A stretch of DNA of 64,000 nucleotides from Hydractinia symbiolongicarpus (lineage: Eukaryota > Cnidaria > Hydrozoa > Anthoathecata > Hydractiniidae). The notes below the pieces were generated by a model, which saw only the letters and a list, made by a program, of their open reading frames with translations, searched no databases and was not told the origin of the DNA. A program made the position numbers and the translations under genes. The stretch covers positions 5,270,001 through 5,334,000 of the forward strand of contig NC_079887.1 of the NCBI RefSeq assembly GCF_029227915.1. The letters run 5' to 3'. Of this stretch, positions 1-13,150 are shown one piece after another (the first letter of the stretch is position 1; each line of letters begins with the position of its first letter).

Positions 1-510
1 TCGCTAAATACATGTTGGTACGAAAATGTGATCAAGCCGTTGTAACTCAAACGGACTGACACCGTTAGAAAGTCAGTGATATGTACTTTTTGAAATTGTC
101 GCTATATTTTCAGCGCGCTATAACGGCTAGGATTGGTCCCACAGTAAAAATTGACTTTGTTATCTAAATTTTTAAATGAAGCGCTACAACAGTGCCAAAT
201 GTAATCGCTGAGTTCCGGCAATCATGTCAAATTAAGAAGAATGTTATTTCTTGGAGTCCAATTGTCTCACTTATAATATTTATAACGTCACAGTCCAAAT
301 CAGTTTAATTAAGTCCCACAGTCAATCGTTTCACTGTTAAATGCGATGCAACCTAGTAATACCAGGAAAATATAGCTAAATACATGTTGGTACGAGCATG
401 TGACCCAACCGTTGTAACTGAAGCGGATTGATACCGTTAGAAAGTCAATGAAATATAATTTTTGAAACTGTTGCTATTTCTTCAGCGCGCAATAACGGCT
501 AGGATTGGTC

Positions 511-2373
511 GCACAGTAAAAATGACTTATTTATCTAAATTTTTAAATGAAGCGCTACAACAGCACCCAGTGTAATCGCTGAGTTCCGGCAATCATGTCA
601 AATTAAAAAGAATGTTATTTCTTGGAGTTCAATTGTCTCCTTTATCACATTTATCAGGTCACAGTCCAAAGTTAATTCAATTAAGTCCCACACTCAATCG
701 TTTCATTGTTAAAAGCGATGCAACCTACTAATATCAGAAAAATATCGCTAAATACATGTTGGTACGAATATGTGACCAAACAGTTGTAACTCAAACGGAA
801 TGACACCGTTGGTAAGTCAATGAAATGCACTTTTGGAAACTGTCGCTATATTTTCAGCGCGCGATAAGGGTTAGGATTGGTCCAACAGTAAAAATTTACT
901 TTCTTATCTAAATTTTCAAATGAAGCGCTACCACAGCGCCCAGTGTAATCGCTGAGTTCCGGCAATCATGTCATATTAAGAAGAATGTTATTTCTTGGAG
1001 TCCAATTGTCTCACTTATAACAATTATAAGGTCAAAGTCCAAAGTTAGTTCAATTATGTGCCACAGTCAATCGTCTCACTGTTAAAAGCGATACAACCTA
1101 GTAATATAAGAAAAATATCGCTAAATACATGTTGGTACAAATATGTGACGCAACCGTTGTAACTGAAGCGGATTAATACCGCTAGAAAGTCAATGAAATG
1201 TTGTTTTTGAACTTGTCGCAATTTGTTCAGCGCGCGATAACGGCTAGAATTGGTCCCACAGTAAAAATGACTTATTAATCTAAATTTTTAAATGAAGCGC
1301 TACTACAGCGCCCAGTGTAATCGCTGAGTTCCGGCAATCATGTCAAATTAAAAAGATTGTTATTTCTTGGAGTCCAATTGTCTCCTTTATCACATTTATC
1401 AGGTCACAGTCCAAAGTTAATTCAATTACGTCCCACACTCAATAGTTTCATTGTTAAAAGCGATGCAACCTAGTAATATCAGAAAAATATCGCTAAATAA
1501 ATGTTGGTACGAATATGTGACCAAATCGTTGTAACTCAAACGGACTCACACCATTAGAAAGTCAATGAAATGTACTTTTGGAAACTGTCGCTATATTTTC
1601 AGCGCGCGATAACGGCTAGGATTGGTCCCACAGTAAAAATTGACTTTCTTATCTAAATTTTTAAATGAAGCGCTAGCACAGCGCCCTGTGTAATCGCTGA
1701 GTTTCGGCAATCATGTCAAATTAAGAAGAATGTTATTTCTTGGAATCCAATTGTCTCACTTATAACATTTATAAGGTTACAGCCCAAAATCAATTCAATT
1801 AAGTCCCACAGTCAATCATTTCATTGTTAAAAGCGATGCAACCTAGTAATATCAGAAAAATATCGCTAAATACATGTTGGTACCAATATGTGATCAAACC
1901 GTTAGAAATCAAACGAACTGACACCGTTAGAAAGTCAATGAAATGTACTTTTTGAAACTGTCGCTAATTCCTCAGCGCTCAATAACGACTAAGATTGGTC
2001 CCACATTAAAAACTGGCTTATTAATCTAAATTTTTAAATGAAGCGCTACCACAGAGTCCAGTGTAATTGCTGAGTTCCGGCATTTAGGTCAAATTAAGAA
2101 GAATGTTATTTCTTGGAGTTCAATTGTCTCCTTTATCACATTTATCAGGTCACAGTCCAAAGTTAGTTCAATTTAGTCCCACAGTCAATCGTTTCATTGT
2201 TAAAAGCGATGCAGCCTAGTAATATCGCGAAGATATCACTAAATACATGTTGGTACGAATATGTGACGCAACTGTTGTAGTTGAAGCGAACTGATACCGT
2301 TAGAAAGTCAATGAAATGTAGTATTTGAAACTGTCCTTATTTCTTCAACGCGCGCTAAGGGCTAGGGTTGGTC
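511..2373. repeat. Five-monomer tandem duplication, copy 1 (1863 bp)
   Basis: From GCACAGTAAAAATG at 511 the sequence reappears almost unchanged 1863 bp downstream. The copy ends inside the monomer that begins at 2238. That monomer is a hybrid: its left part (AACGCGCGCTAAGGGCTAGG) belongs to the type seen at 4101 and 5218, its right part to the type at 375. The switch lies in the shared TTGGTC at 2368-2373, as expected for an unequal crossover between non-equivalent monomers. Confidence 0.85.
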
Positions 2374-4236
2374 GCACAGTAAAAATGACTTATTTATCTA
2401 AATTTTTAAATGAAGCGCTACAACAGCACCCAGTGTAATCGCTGAGTTCCGGCAATCATGTCAAATTAAAAAGAATGTTATTTCTTGGAGTTCAATTGTC
2501 TCCTTTATCACATTTATCAGGTCACAGTCCAAAGTTAATTCAATTAAGTCCCACACTCAATCGTTTCATTGTTAAAAGCGATGCAACCTACTAATATCAG
2601 AAAAATATCGCTAAATACATGTTGGTACGAATATGTGACCAAACAGTTGTAACTCAAACGGAATGACACCGTTGGTAAGTCAATGAAATGCACTTTTGGA
2701 AACTGTCGCTATATTTTCAGCGCGCGATAAGGGTTAGGATTGGTCCAACAGTAAAAATTTACTTTCTTATCTAAATTTTCAAATGAAGCGCTACCACAGC
2801 GCCCAGTGTAATCGCTGAGTTCCGGCAATCATGTCATATTAAGAAGAATGTTATTTCTTGGAGTCCAATTGTCTCACTTATAACAATTATAAGGTCAAAG
2901 TCCAAAGTTAGTTCAATTATGTGCCACAGTCAATCGTCTCACTGTTAAAAGCGATACAACCTAGTAATATAAGAAAAATATCGCTAAATACATGTTGGTA
3001 CAAATATGTGACGCAACCGTTGTAACTGAAGCGGATTAATACCGCTAGAAAGTCAATGAAATGTTGTTTTTGAACTTGTCGCAATTTGTTCAGCGCGCGA
3101 TAACGGCTAGGATTGGTCCCACAGTAAAAATGACTTATTAATCTAAATTTTTAAATGAAGCGCTACTACAGCGCCCAGTGTAATCGCTGAGTTCCGGCAA
3201 TCATGTCAAATTAAAAAGATTGTTATTTCTTGGAGTCCAATTGTCTCCTTTATCACATTTATCAGGTCACAGTCCAAAGTTAATTCAATTACGTCCCACA
3301 CTCAATAGTTTCATTGTTAAAAGCGATGCAACCTAGTAATATCAGAAAAGTATCGCTAAATAAATGTTGGTACGAATATGTGACCAAACCGTTGTAACTC
3401 AAACGGACTCACACCATTAGAAAGTCAATGAAATGTACTTTTGGAAACTGTCGCTATATTTTCAGCGCGCGATAACGGCTAGGATTGGTCCCACAGTAAA
3501 AATTGACTTTCTTATCTAAATTTTTAAATGAAGCGCTAGCACAGCGCCCTGTGTAATCGCTGAGTTTCGGCAATCATGTCAAATTAAGAAGAATGTTATT
3601 TCTTGGAATCCAATTGTCTCACTTATAACATTTATAAGGTTACAGCCCAAAATCAATTCAATTAAGTCCCACAGTCAATCATTTCATTGTTAAAAGCGAT
3701 GCAACCTAGTAATATCAGAAAAATATCGCTAAATACATGTTGGTACCAATATGTGATCAAACCGTTAGAAATCAAACGAACTGACACCGTTAGAAAGTCA
3801 ATGAAATGTACTTTTTGAAACTGTCGCTAATTCCTCAGCGCTCAATAACGACTAAGATTGGTCCCACAGTAAAAACTGGCTTATTAATCTAAATTTTTAA
3901 ATGAAGCGCTACCACAGCGTCCAGTGTAATTGCTGAGTTCCGGCATTTAGGTCAAATTAAGAAGAATGTTATTTCTTGGAGTTCAATTGTCTCCTTTATC
4001 ACATTTATCAGGTCACAGTCCAAAGTTAGTTCAATTTAGTCCCACAGTCAATCGTTTCATTGTTAAAAGCGATGCAGCCTAGTAATATCGCGAAGATATC
4101 ACTAAATACATATTGGTACGAATATGTGACGCAACTGTTGTAGTTGAAGCGAACTGATACCGTTAGAAAGTCAATGAAATGTAGTATTTGAAACTGTCCT
4201 TATTTCTTCAACGCGCGCTAAGGGCTAGGGTTGGTC
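2374..4236. repeat. Five-monomer tandem duplication, copy 2
   Basis: Direct second copy of 511-2373 with only scattered differences, for example CAGAGTCC at about 2053 against CAGCGTCC at 3916. After TTGGTC at 4231-4236 it continues into GAAAATTGAC sequence in place of returning to the copy start, so the end of the duplication is clear. Confidence 0.83.
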
Positions 4237-5588
4237 CCACAGTGAAAATTGACTTATTTATCTAAATTTTTAAATTAAGCGCTACCACAGCGCCCAGTGT
4301 AATCGCTGAGTTTCGGCAATCATGTCAAATTAAAAAGAATGTTATTTCTTGGAATCCAATTGTCTCACTTATAACATTTATAAGATCACGTCCAAAATCA
4401 GTTCAATTAAGTGCCACAGTCAATCGTTTCACTGTTAAAGCGATGCAACATAGTAATTTGAGAAAAATATTGCTAAATACATGTTTGTACGAATATGTGA
4501 CCAAACCGTTGTAACTCAAACGGACTCACACCATTAGAAAGTCAATGAAATATACTTTTGGAAACTGTCGCTATATTTTCAGCGCGCGATAACGGCTAGG
4601 ATTGGTCCCACAGTAAAAATTGACTTTCTTATCTAAATTTTTAAATGAAGCGCTAGCACAGCGCCCTGTGTAATCGCTGAGTTTCGGCAATCATGTCAAA
4701 TTAAGAAGAATGTTATTTCTTGGAATCCAATTGTCTCACTTATAACATTTATAAGGTTACAGCCCAAAATCAATTCAATTAAGTCCCACAGTCAATCATT
4801 TCATTGTTAAAAGCGATGCAACCTAGTAATATCAGAAAAATATCGCTAAATACATGTTGGTACCAATATGTGATCAAACCGTTAGAAATCAAACGAACTG
4901 ACACCGTTAGAAAGTCAATGAAATGTACTTTTTGAAACTGTCGCTAATTCTTCAGCGCTCAATAACGACTAAGATTGGTCCCACAGTAAAAACTGGCTTA
5001 TTAATCTAAATTTTTAAATGAAGCGCTACCACAGCGTCCAGTGTAATCGCTGAGTTCCGGCATTCAGGTCAAATTAGGAAGAATGTTATTTCTTGGAGTT
5101 CAATTGTCTCCTTTATCACATTTATCAGGTCACAGTCCAAAGTTAGTTCAATTTAGTCCCACAGTCAATCGTTTCATTGTTAAAAGCGATGCAGCCTAGT
5201 AATATCGCGAGGATATCACTAAATACATGTCGGTACGAATATGTGACGCAACTGTTGTAGTTGAAGCGAACTGATACCGTTAGAAAGTCAATGAAATGTA
5301 GTATTTGAAACTGTCCTTATTTCTTCAACGCGCGCTAAGGGCTAGGGTTGGTCCCACAGTGAAAATTGACTTATTTATCTAAATTTTTAAATGAAGCGCT
5401 ACCACAGCGCCCAGTGTAATCGCTGAGTTTCGGCAATCATGTCAAATTAAGAAGAATGTTATTTCTTGGAATCCAATTGTCTCACTTATAACATTTATAA
5501 GATCACGTCCAAAATCAGTTCAATTAAGTGCCACAGTCAATCGTTTCACTGTTAAAGCGATGCAACATAGTAATTTGAGAAAAATATC
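3355..5588. repeat. Three-monomer tandem duplication (2 x 1117 bp)
   Basis: Monomers at 3355, 3728, 4101 correspond in order to those at 4472, 4845, 5218, an exact shift of 1117 bp. The order is ACGGACTCACACC type, then CCAATATGTGATCAAACC type, then the GTTGTAGTTGAAGCG type. The start of the second copy is hybrid: the monomer at 4472 opens with the TGTTTGTACG variant of the monomer at 5589. The same six-monomer arrangement recurs at 7078-9311. Confidence 0.8.
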
Positions 5589-5960
5589 GCTATATACATG
5601 TTTGTACGAATATGTGACGCAACCGCTGTAACTGAAGCGGAATAATACCGTTAGAAAGTCAATGAAATGTAGTTTTTGAAACTGTCGCAATTTCTTCAGC
5701 GCGCTATAACGGCTAGGATTGGTCCCACAGTAAAAATGACTTATTATTCTAAATTTTTAAATGAAGCGCTACCACAGCGCCCAGTGTAATCGCTGGGTTC
5801 CGGCAATCACGTCGAATTAAGAAGAATGTTATATCTTGGAGTCCAATTGTCTCATTTATCACATATATCAGGTCACAGTCTAAAGTTAGTTCAATTAAGT
5901 CCCACAGTCAATCGTTTCAATGTTAAAAGCGATGCAACCTAGTAATATCAGAAAAGTATC

Positions 5961-8900
5961 GCTAAATACATGTTGTTACGAAAATGTGATCAAGCCGTTG
6001 TAACTCAAACGGACTGACACCGTTAGAAAGTCAATGATATGTACTTTTTGAAATTGTCGCTATATTTTCAGCGCGCTATAACGGCTAGGATTGGTCCCAC
6101 AGTAAAAATTGACTTTGTTATCTAAATTTTTAAATGAAGCGCTACAACAGTGCCAAATGTAATCGCTGAGTTCCGGCAATCATGTCAAATTAAGAAGAAT
6201 GTTATTTCTTGGAGTCCAATTGTCTCACTTATAATATTTATAACGTCACAGTCCAAATCAGTTTAATTAAGTCCCACAGTCAATCGTTTCACTGTTAAAT
6301 GCGATGCAACCTAGTAATACCAGGAAAATATAGCTAAATACATGTTGGTACGAGCATGTGACCCAACCGTTGTAACTGAAGCGGATTGATACCGTTAGAA
6401 AGTCAATGAAATATAATTTTTGAAACTGTTGCTATTTCTTCAGCGCGCAATAACGGCTAGGATTGGTCGCACAGTAAAAATGACTTATTTATCTAAATTT
6501 TTAAATGAAGCGCTACAACAGCACCCAGTGTAATCGCTGAGTTACGGCAATCATGTCAAATTAAAAAGAATGTTATTTCTTGGAGTTCAATTGTCTCCTT
6601 TATCACATTTATCAGGTCACAGTCCAAAGTTAATTCAATTAAGTCCCACACTCAATCGTTTCATTGTTAAAAGCGATGCAACCTAGTAATATCAGAAAAA
6701 TATCGCTAAATACATGTTGGTACGAATATGTGACCAAACAGTTGTAACTCAAACGGAATGACACCGTTGGTAAGTCAATGAAATGCACTTTTGGAAACTG
6801 TCGCTATATTTTCAGCGCGCGATAAGGGTTAGGATTGGTCCAACAGTAAAAATTTACTTTCTTATCTAAATTTTCAAATGAAGCGCTACCACAGCGCCCA
6901 GTGTAATCGCTGAGTTCCGGCAATCATGTCATATTAAGAAGAATGTTATTTCTTGGAGTCCAATTGTCTCACTTATAACAATTATAAGGTCACAGTCCAA
7001 AGTTAGTTCAATTATGTGCCACAGTCAATCGTCTCACTGTTAAAAGCGATACAACCTAGTAATATAAGAAAAATATCGCTAAATACATGTTGGTACAAAT
7101 ATGTGACCAAACCGTTGTAACTCAAACGGACTCACACCATTAGAAAGTCAATGAAATGTACTTTTGGAAACTGTCGCTATATTTTCAGCGCGCGATAACG
7201 GCTAGGATTGGTCCCACAGTAAAAATTGAGTTTCTTATCTAAATTTTTAAATGAAGCGCTAGCACAGCGCCCTGTGTAATCGCTGAGTTTCGGCAATCAT
7301 GTCAAATTAAGAAGAATGTTATTTCTTGGAATCCAATTGTCTCACTTATAACATTTATAAGGTTACAGCCCAAAATCAATTCAATTAAGTCCCACAGTCA
7401 ATCATTTCATTGTTAAAAGCGATGCAACCTAGTAATATCAGAAAAATATCGCTAAATACATGTTGGTACCAATATGTGATCAAACCGTTAGAAATCAAAC
7501 GAACTGACACCGTTAGAAAGTCAATGAAATGTACTTTTTGAAACTGTCGCTAATTCCTCAGCGCTCAATAACGACTAAGATTGGTCCCACAGTAAAAACT
7601 GGCTTATTAATCTAAATTTTTAAATGAAGCGCTACCACAGCGTCCAGTGTAATTGCTGAGTTCCGGCATTTAGGTCAAATTAAGAAGAATGTTATTTCTT
7701 GGAGTTCAATTGTCTCCTTTATCACATTTATCAGGTCACAGTCCAAAGTTAGTTCAATTTAGTCCCACAGTCAATCGTTTCATTGTTAAAAGCGATGCAG
7801 CCTAGTAATATCGCGAAGATATCACTAAATACATATTGGTACGAATATGTGACGCAACTGTTGTAGTTGAAGCGAACTGATACCGTTAGAAAGTCAATGA
7901 AATGTAGTATTTGAAACTGTCCTTATTTCTTCAACGCGCGCTAAGGGCTAGGGTTGGTCCCACAGTGAAAATTGACTTATTTATCTAAATTTTTAAATTA
8001 AGCGCTACCACAGCGCCCAGTGTAATCGCTGAGTTTCGGCAATCATGTCAAATTAAAAAGAATGTTATTTCTTGGAATCCAATTGTCTCACTTATAACAT
8101 TTATAAGATCACGTCCAAAATCAGTTCAATTAAGTGCCACAGTCAATCGTTTCACTGTTAAAGCGATGCAACATAGTAATTTGAGAAAAATATTGCTAAA
8201 TACATGTTTGTACGAATATGTGACCAAACCGTTGTAACTCAAACGGACTCACACCATTAGAAAGTCAATGAAATATACTTTTGGAAACTGTCGCTATATT
8301 TTCAGCGCGCGATAACGGCTAGGATTGGTCCCACAGTAAAAATTGACTTTCTTATCTAAATTTTTAAATGAAGCGCTAGCACAGCGCCCTGTGTAATCGC
8401 TGAGTTTCGGCAATCATGTCAAATTAAGAAGAATGTTATTTCTTGGAATCCAATTGTCTCACTTATAACATTTATAAGGTTACAGCCCAAAATCAATTCA
8501 ATTAAGTCCCACAGTCAATCATTTCATTGTTAAAAGCGATGCAACCTAGTAATATCAGAAAAATATCGCTAAATACATGTTGGTATCAATATGTGATCAA
8601 ACCGTTAGAAATCAAACGAACTGACACCGTTAGAAAGTCAATGAAATGTACTTTTTGAAACTGTCGCTAATTCTTCAGCGCTCAATAACGACTAAGATTG
8701 GTCCCACAGTAAAAACTGGCTTATTAATCTAAATTTTTAAATGAAGCGCTACCACAGCGTCCAGTGTAATCGCTGAGTTCCGGCATTCAGGTCAAATTAG
8801 GAAGAATGTTATTTCTTGGAGTTCAATTGTCTCCTTTATCACATTTATCAGGTCACAGTCCAAAGTTAGTTCAATTTAGTCCCACAGTCAATCGTTTCAT

Positions 8901-9683
8901 TGTTAAAAGCGATGCAGCCTAGTAATATCGCGAGGATATCACTAAATACATGTCGGTACGAATATGTGACGCAACTGTTGTAGTTGAAGCGAACTGATAC
9001 CGTTAGAAAGTCAATGAAATGTAGTATTTGAAACTGTCCTTATTTCTTCAACGCGCGCTAAGGGCTAGGGTTGGTCCCACAGTGAAAATTGACTTATTTA
9101 TCTAAATTTTTAAATGAAGCGCTACCACAGCGCCCAGTGTAATCGCTGAGTTTCGGCAATCATGTCAAATTAAGAAGAATGTTATTTCTTGGAATCCAAT
9201 TGTCTCACTTATAACATTTATAAGATCACGTCCAAAATCAGTTCAATTAAGTGCCACAGTCAATCGTTTCACTGTTAAAGCGATGCAACATAGTAATTTG
9301 AGAAAAATATCGCTATATACATGTTTGTACGAATATGTGACGCAACCGCTGTAACTGAAGCGGAATAATACCGTTAGAAAGTCAATGAAATGTAGTTTTT
9401 GAAACTGTCGCAATTTCTTCAGCGCGCTATAACGGCTAGGATTGGTCCCACAGTAAAAATGACTTATTATTCTAAATTTTTAAATGAAGCGCTACCACAG
9501 CGCCCAGTGTAATCGCTGGGTTCCGGCAATCACGTCGAATTAAGAAGAATGTTATATCTTGGAGTCCAATTGTCTCATTTATCACATATATCAGGTCACA
9601 GTCTAAAGTTAGTTCAATTAAGTCCCACAGTCAATCGTTTCAATGTTAAAAGCGATGCAACCTAGTAATATCAGAAAAGTATC
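5961..9683. repeat. HOR unit 2, 10 monomers (3723 bp)
   Basis: Monomers start at 5961, 6333, 6705, 7078, 7451, 7824, 8195, 8568, 8941 and 9312. The first three match those at 3, 375 and 747. The fourth (7078) is hybrid: it begins as the monomer at 1120 (GGTACAAATATGTGAC) and switches to that at 1492 (ACTCAAACGGACTCACACC) within its first 40 bases. This unit therefore lacks the five-monomer duplication of unit 1 and keeps the three-monomer one (7078 to 8195 is 1117 bp). Confidence 0.85.
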
Positions 9684-10543
9684 GCTAAATACATGTTGTT
9701 ACGAAAATGTGATCAAGCCGTTGTAACTCAAACGGACTGACACCGTTAGAAAGTCAATGATATGTACTTTTTGAAATTGTCGCTATATTTTCAGCGCGCT
9801 ATAACGGCTAGGATTGGTCCCACAGTAAAAATTGACTTTGTTATCTAAATTTTTAAATGAAGCGCTACAACAGTGCCAAATGTAATCGCTGAGTTCCGGC
9901 AATCATGTCAAATTAAGAAGAATGTTATTTCTTGGAGTCCAATTGTCTCACTTATAATATTTATAACGTCACAGTCCAAATCAGTTTAATTAAGTCCCAC
10001 AGTCAATCGTTTCACTGTTAAATGCGATGCAACCTAGTAATACCAGGAAAATATAGCTAAATACATGTTGGTACGAGCATGTGACCCAACCGTTGTAACT
10101 GAAGCGGATTGATACCGTTAGAAAGTCAATGAAATATAATTTTTGAAACTGTTGCTATTTCTTCAGCGCGCAATAACGGCTAGGATTGGTCGCACAGTAA
10201 AAATGACTTATTTATCTAAATTTTTAAATGAAGCGCTACAACAGCACCCAGTGTAATCGCTGAGTTACGGCAATCATGTCAAATTAAAAAGAATGTTATT
10301 TCTTGGAGTTCAATTGTCTCCTTTATCACATTTATCAGGTCACAGTCCAAAGTTAATTCAATTAAGTCCCACACTCAATCGTTTCATTGTTAAAAGCGAT
10401 GCAACCTAGTAATATCAGAAAAATATCGCTAAATACATGTTGGTACGAATATGTGACCAAACAGTTGTAACTCAAACGGAATGACACCGTTGGTAAGTCA
10501 ATGAAATGCACTTTTGGAAACTGTCGCTATATTTTCAGCGCGC

Positions 10544-13150
10544 GATAAGGGTTAGGATTGGTCCAACAGTAAAAATTTACTTTCTTATCTAAATTTTCAA
10601 ATGAAGCGCTACCACAGCGCCCAGTGTAATCGCTGAGTTCCGGCAATCATGTCATATTAAGAAGAATGTTATTTCTTGGAGTCCAATTGTCTCACTTATA
10701 ACAATTATAAGGTCACAGTCCAAAGTTAGTTCAATTATGTGCCACAGTCAATCGTCTCACTGTTAAAAGCGATACAACCTAGTAATATAAGAAAAATATC
10801 GCTAAATACATGTTGGTACAAATATGTGACCAAACCGTTGTAACTCAAACGGACTCACACCATTAGAAAGTCAATGAAATGTACTTTTGGAAACTGTCGC
10901 TATATTTTCAGCGCGCGATAACGGCTAGGATTGGTCCCACAGTAAAAATTGAGTTTCTTATCTAAATTTTTAAATGAAGCGCTAGCACAGCGCCCTGTGT
11001 AATAGCTGAGTTTCGGCAATCATGTCAAATTAAGAAGAATGTTATTTCTTGGAATCCAATTGTCTCACTTATAACATTTATAAGGTTACAGCCCAAAATC
11101 AATTCAATTAAGTCCCACAGTCAATCATTTCATTGTTAAAAGCGATGCAACCTAGTAATATCAGAAAAATATCGCTAAATACATGTTGGTACCAATATGT
11201 GATCAAACCGTTAGAAATCAAACGAACTGACACCGTTAGAAAGTCAATGAAATGTACTTTTTGAAACTGTCGCTAATTCCTCAGCGCTCAATAACGACTA
11301 AGATTGGTCCCACAGTAAAAACTGGCTTATTAATCTAAATTTTTAAATGAAGCGCTACCACAGCGTCCAGTGTAATTGCTGAGTTCCGGCATTTAGGTCA
11401 AATTAAGAAGAATGTTATTTCTTGGAGTTCAATTGTCTCCTTTATCACATTTATCAGGTCACAGTCCAAAGTTAGTTCAATTTAGTCCCACAGTCAATCG
11501 TTTCATTGTTAAAAGCGATGCAGCCTAGTAATATCGCGAAGATATCACTAAATACATGTTGGTACGAATATGTGACGCAACTGTTGTAGTTGAAGCGAAC
11601 TGATACCGTTAGAAAGTCAATGAAATGTAGTATTTGAAACTGTCCTTATTTCTTCAACGCGCGCTAAGAGCTAGGGTTGGTCCCACAGTGAAAATTGACT
11701 TATTTATCTAAATTTTTAAATTAAGCGCTACCACAGCGCCCAGTGTAATCGCTGAGTTTCGGCAATCATGTCAAATTAAGAAGAATGTTATTTCTTGGAA
11801 TCCAATTGTCTCACTTATAACATTTATAAGATCACGTCCAAAATCAGTTCAATTAAGTGCCACAGTCAATCGTTTCACTGTTAAAGCGATGCAACATAGT
11901 AATTTGAGAAAAATATCGCTAAATACATGTTTGTACGAATATGTGACGCAACCGCTGTAACTGAAGCGGATTGATACCGTTAGAAAGTCAATGAAATGTA
12001 ATTTTTGAAACTGTTGCTATTTCTTCAGCGCGCAATAACGGCTAGGATTGGTCCCACAGTAAAAATGACTTATTTATCTAAATTTTTAAATGAAGCGCTA
12101 CAACAGCACCCAGTGTAATCGCTGAGTTCCGGCAATCATGTCAAATTAAAAAGAATGTTATTTCTTGGAGTTCAATTGTCTCCTTTATCACATTTATCAG
12201 GTCACAGTCCAAAGTTAATTCAATTAAGTCCCACACTCAATCGTTTCATTGTTAAAAGCGATGCAACCTAGTAATATCAGAAAAATATCGCTAAATACAT
12301 GTTGGTACGAATATGTGACCAAACAGTTGTAACTCAAACGGAATGACACCGTTGGTAAGTCAATGAAATGCACTTTTGGAAACTGTCGCTATATTTTCAG
12401 CGCGCGATAAGGGTTAGGATTGGTCCAACAGTAAAAATTTACTTTCTTATCTAAATTTTCAAATGAAGCGCTACCACAACGCCCAGTGTAATCGCTGAGT
12501 TCCGGCAATCATGTCATATTAAGAAGAATGTTATTTCTTGGAGTCCAATTGTCTCACTTATAACAATTATAAGGTCACAGTCCAAAGTTAGTTCAATTAT
12601 GTGCCACAGTCAATCGTCTCACTGTTAAAAGCGATACAACCTAGTAATATAAGAAAAATATCGCTAAATACATGTTGGCACAAATATGTGACGCAACCGT
12701 TGTAACTGAAGCGGATTAATACCGCTAGAAAGTCAATGAAATGTAGTTTTTGAAACTGTCGCAATTTGTTCAGCGCGCGATAACGGCTAGGATTGGTCCC
12801 ACAGTAAAAATGACTTATTAATCTAAATTTTTAAATGAAGCGCTACCACAGCGCCCAGTGTAATCGCTTAGTTCCGGCAATCATGTCAAATTAAAAAGAA
12901 TGTTATTTCTTGGAGTCCAATTGTTTCCTTTATCACATTTATCAGGTCACAGTCCAAAGTTAATTCATTTACGTCCCACACTCAATAGTTTCATTGTTAA
13001 AAGCGATGCAACCTAGTAATATCAGAAAAATATCGCTAAATAAATGTTGGTACGAAGATGTGACCAAACCGTTGTAACTCAAACGGACTCACACCATTAG
13101 AAAGTCAATGAAATGTACTTTTGGAAACTGTCGCTATATTTTCAGCGCGC
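10544..13150. repeat. Seven-monomer tandem duplication, copy 1 (2607 bp)
   Basis: From GATAAGGGTTAGG at 10544 the sequence repeats at 13151. The junction monomer (start 13035) is hybrid: its left part, with GAAGATGTGACC, matches the monomer at 15642, and its right part, GGGTTAGGATTGGTCC, matches the monomer at 10428. The switch lies in the shared GCGCGCGATAA. Confidence 0.85.

Larger units (their letters stand above)
3..5960. repeat. HOR unit 1, 16 monomers (5958 bp)
   Basis: Monomers start at 3, 375, 747, 1120, 1492, 1865, 2238, 2610, 2983, 3355, 3728, 4101, 4472, 4845, 5218 and 5589. The first carries the private variant CGAAAATGTGATCAAGCC, which returns at 5961, 9684 and 16758 and defines the unit start. 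The unit holds internal duplications of five monomers (511-4236) and three monomers (3355-5588), so its length reflects local expansion of a shorter ancestor of about 8 or fewer monomers. Confidence 0.85.
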
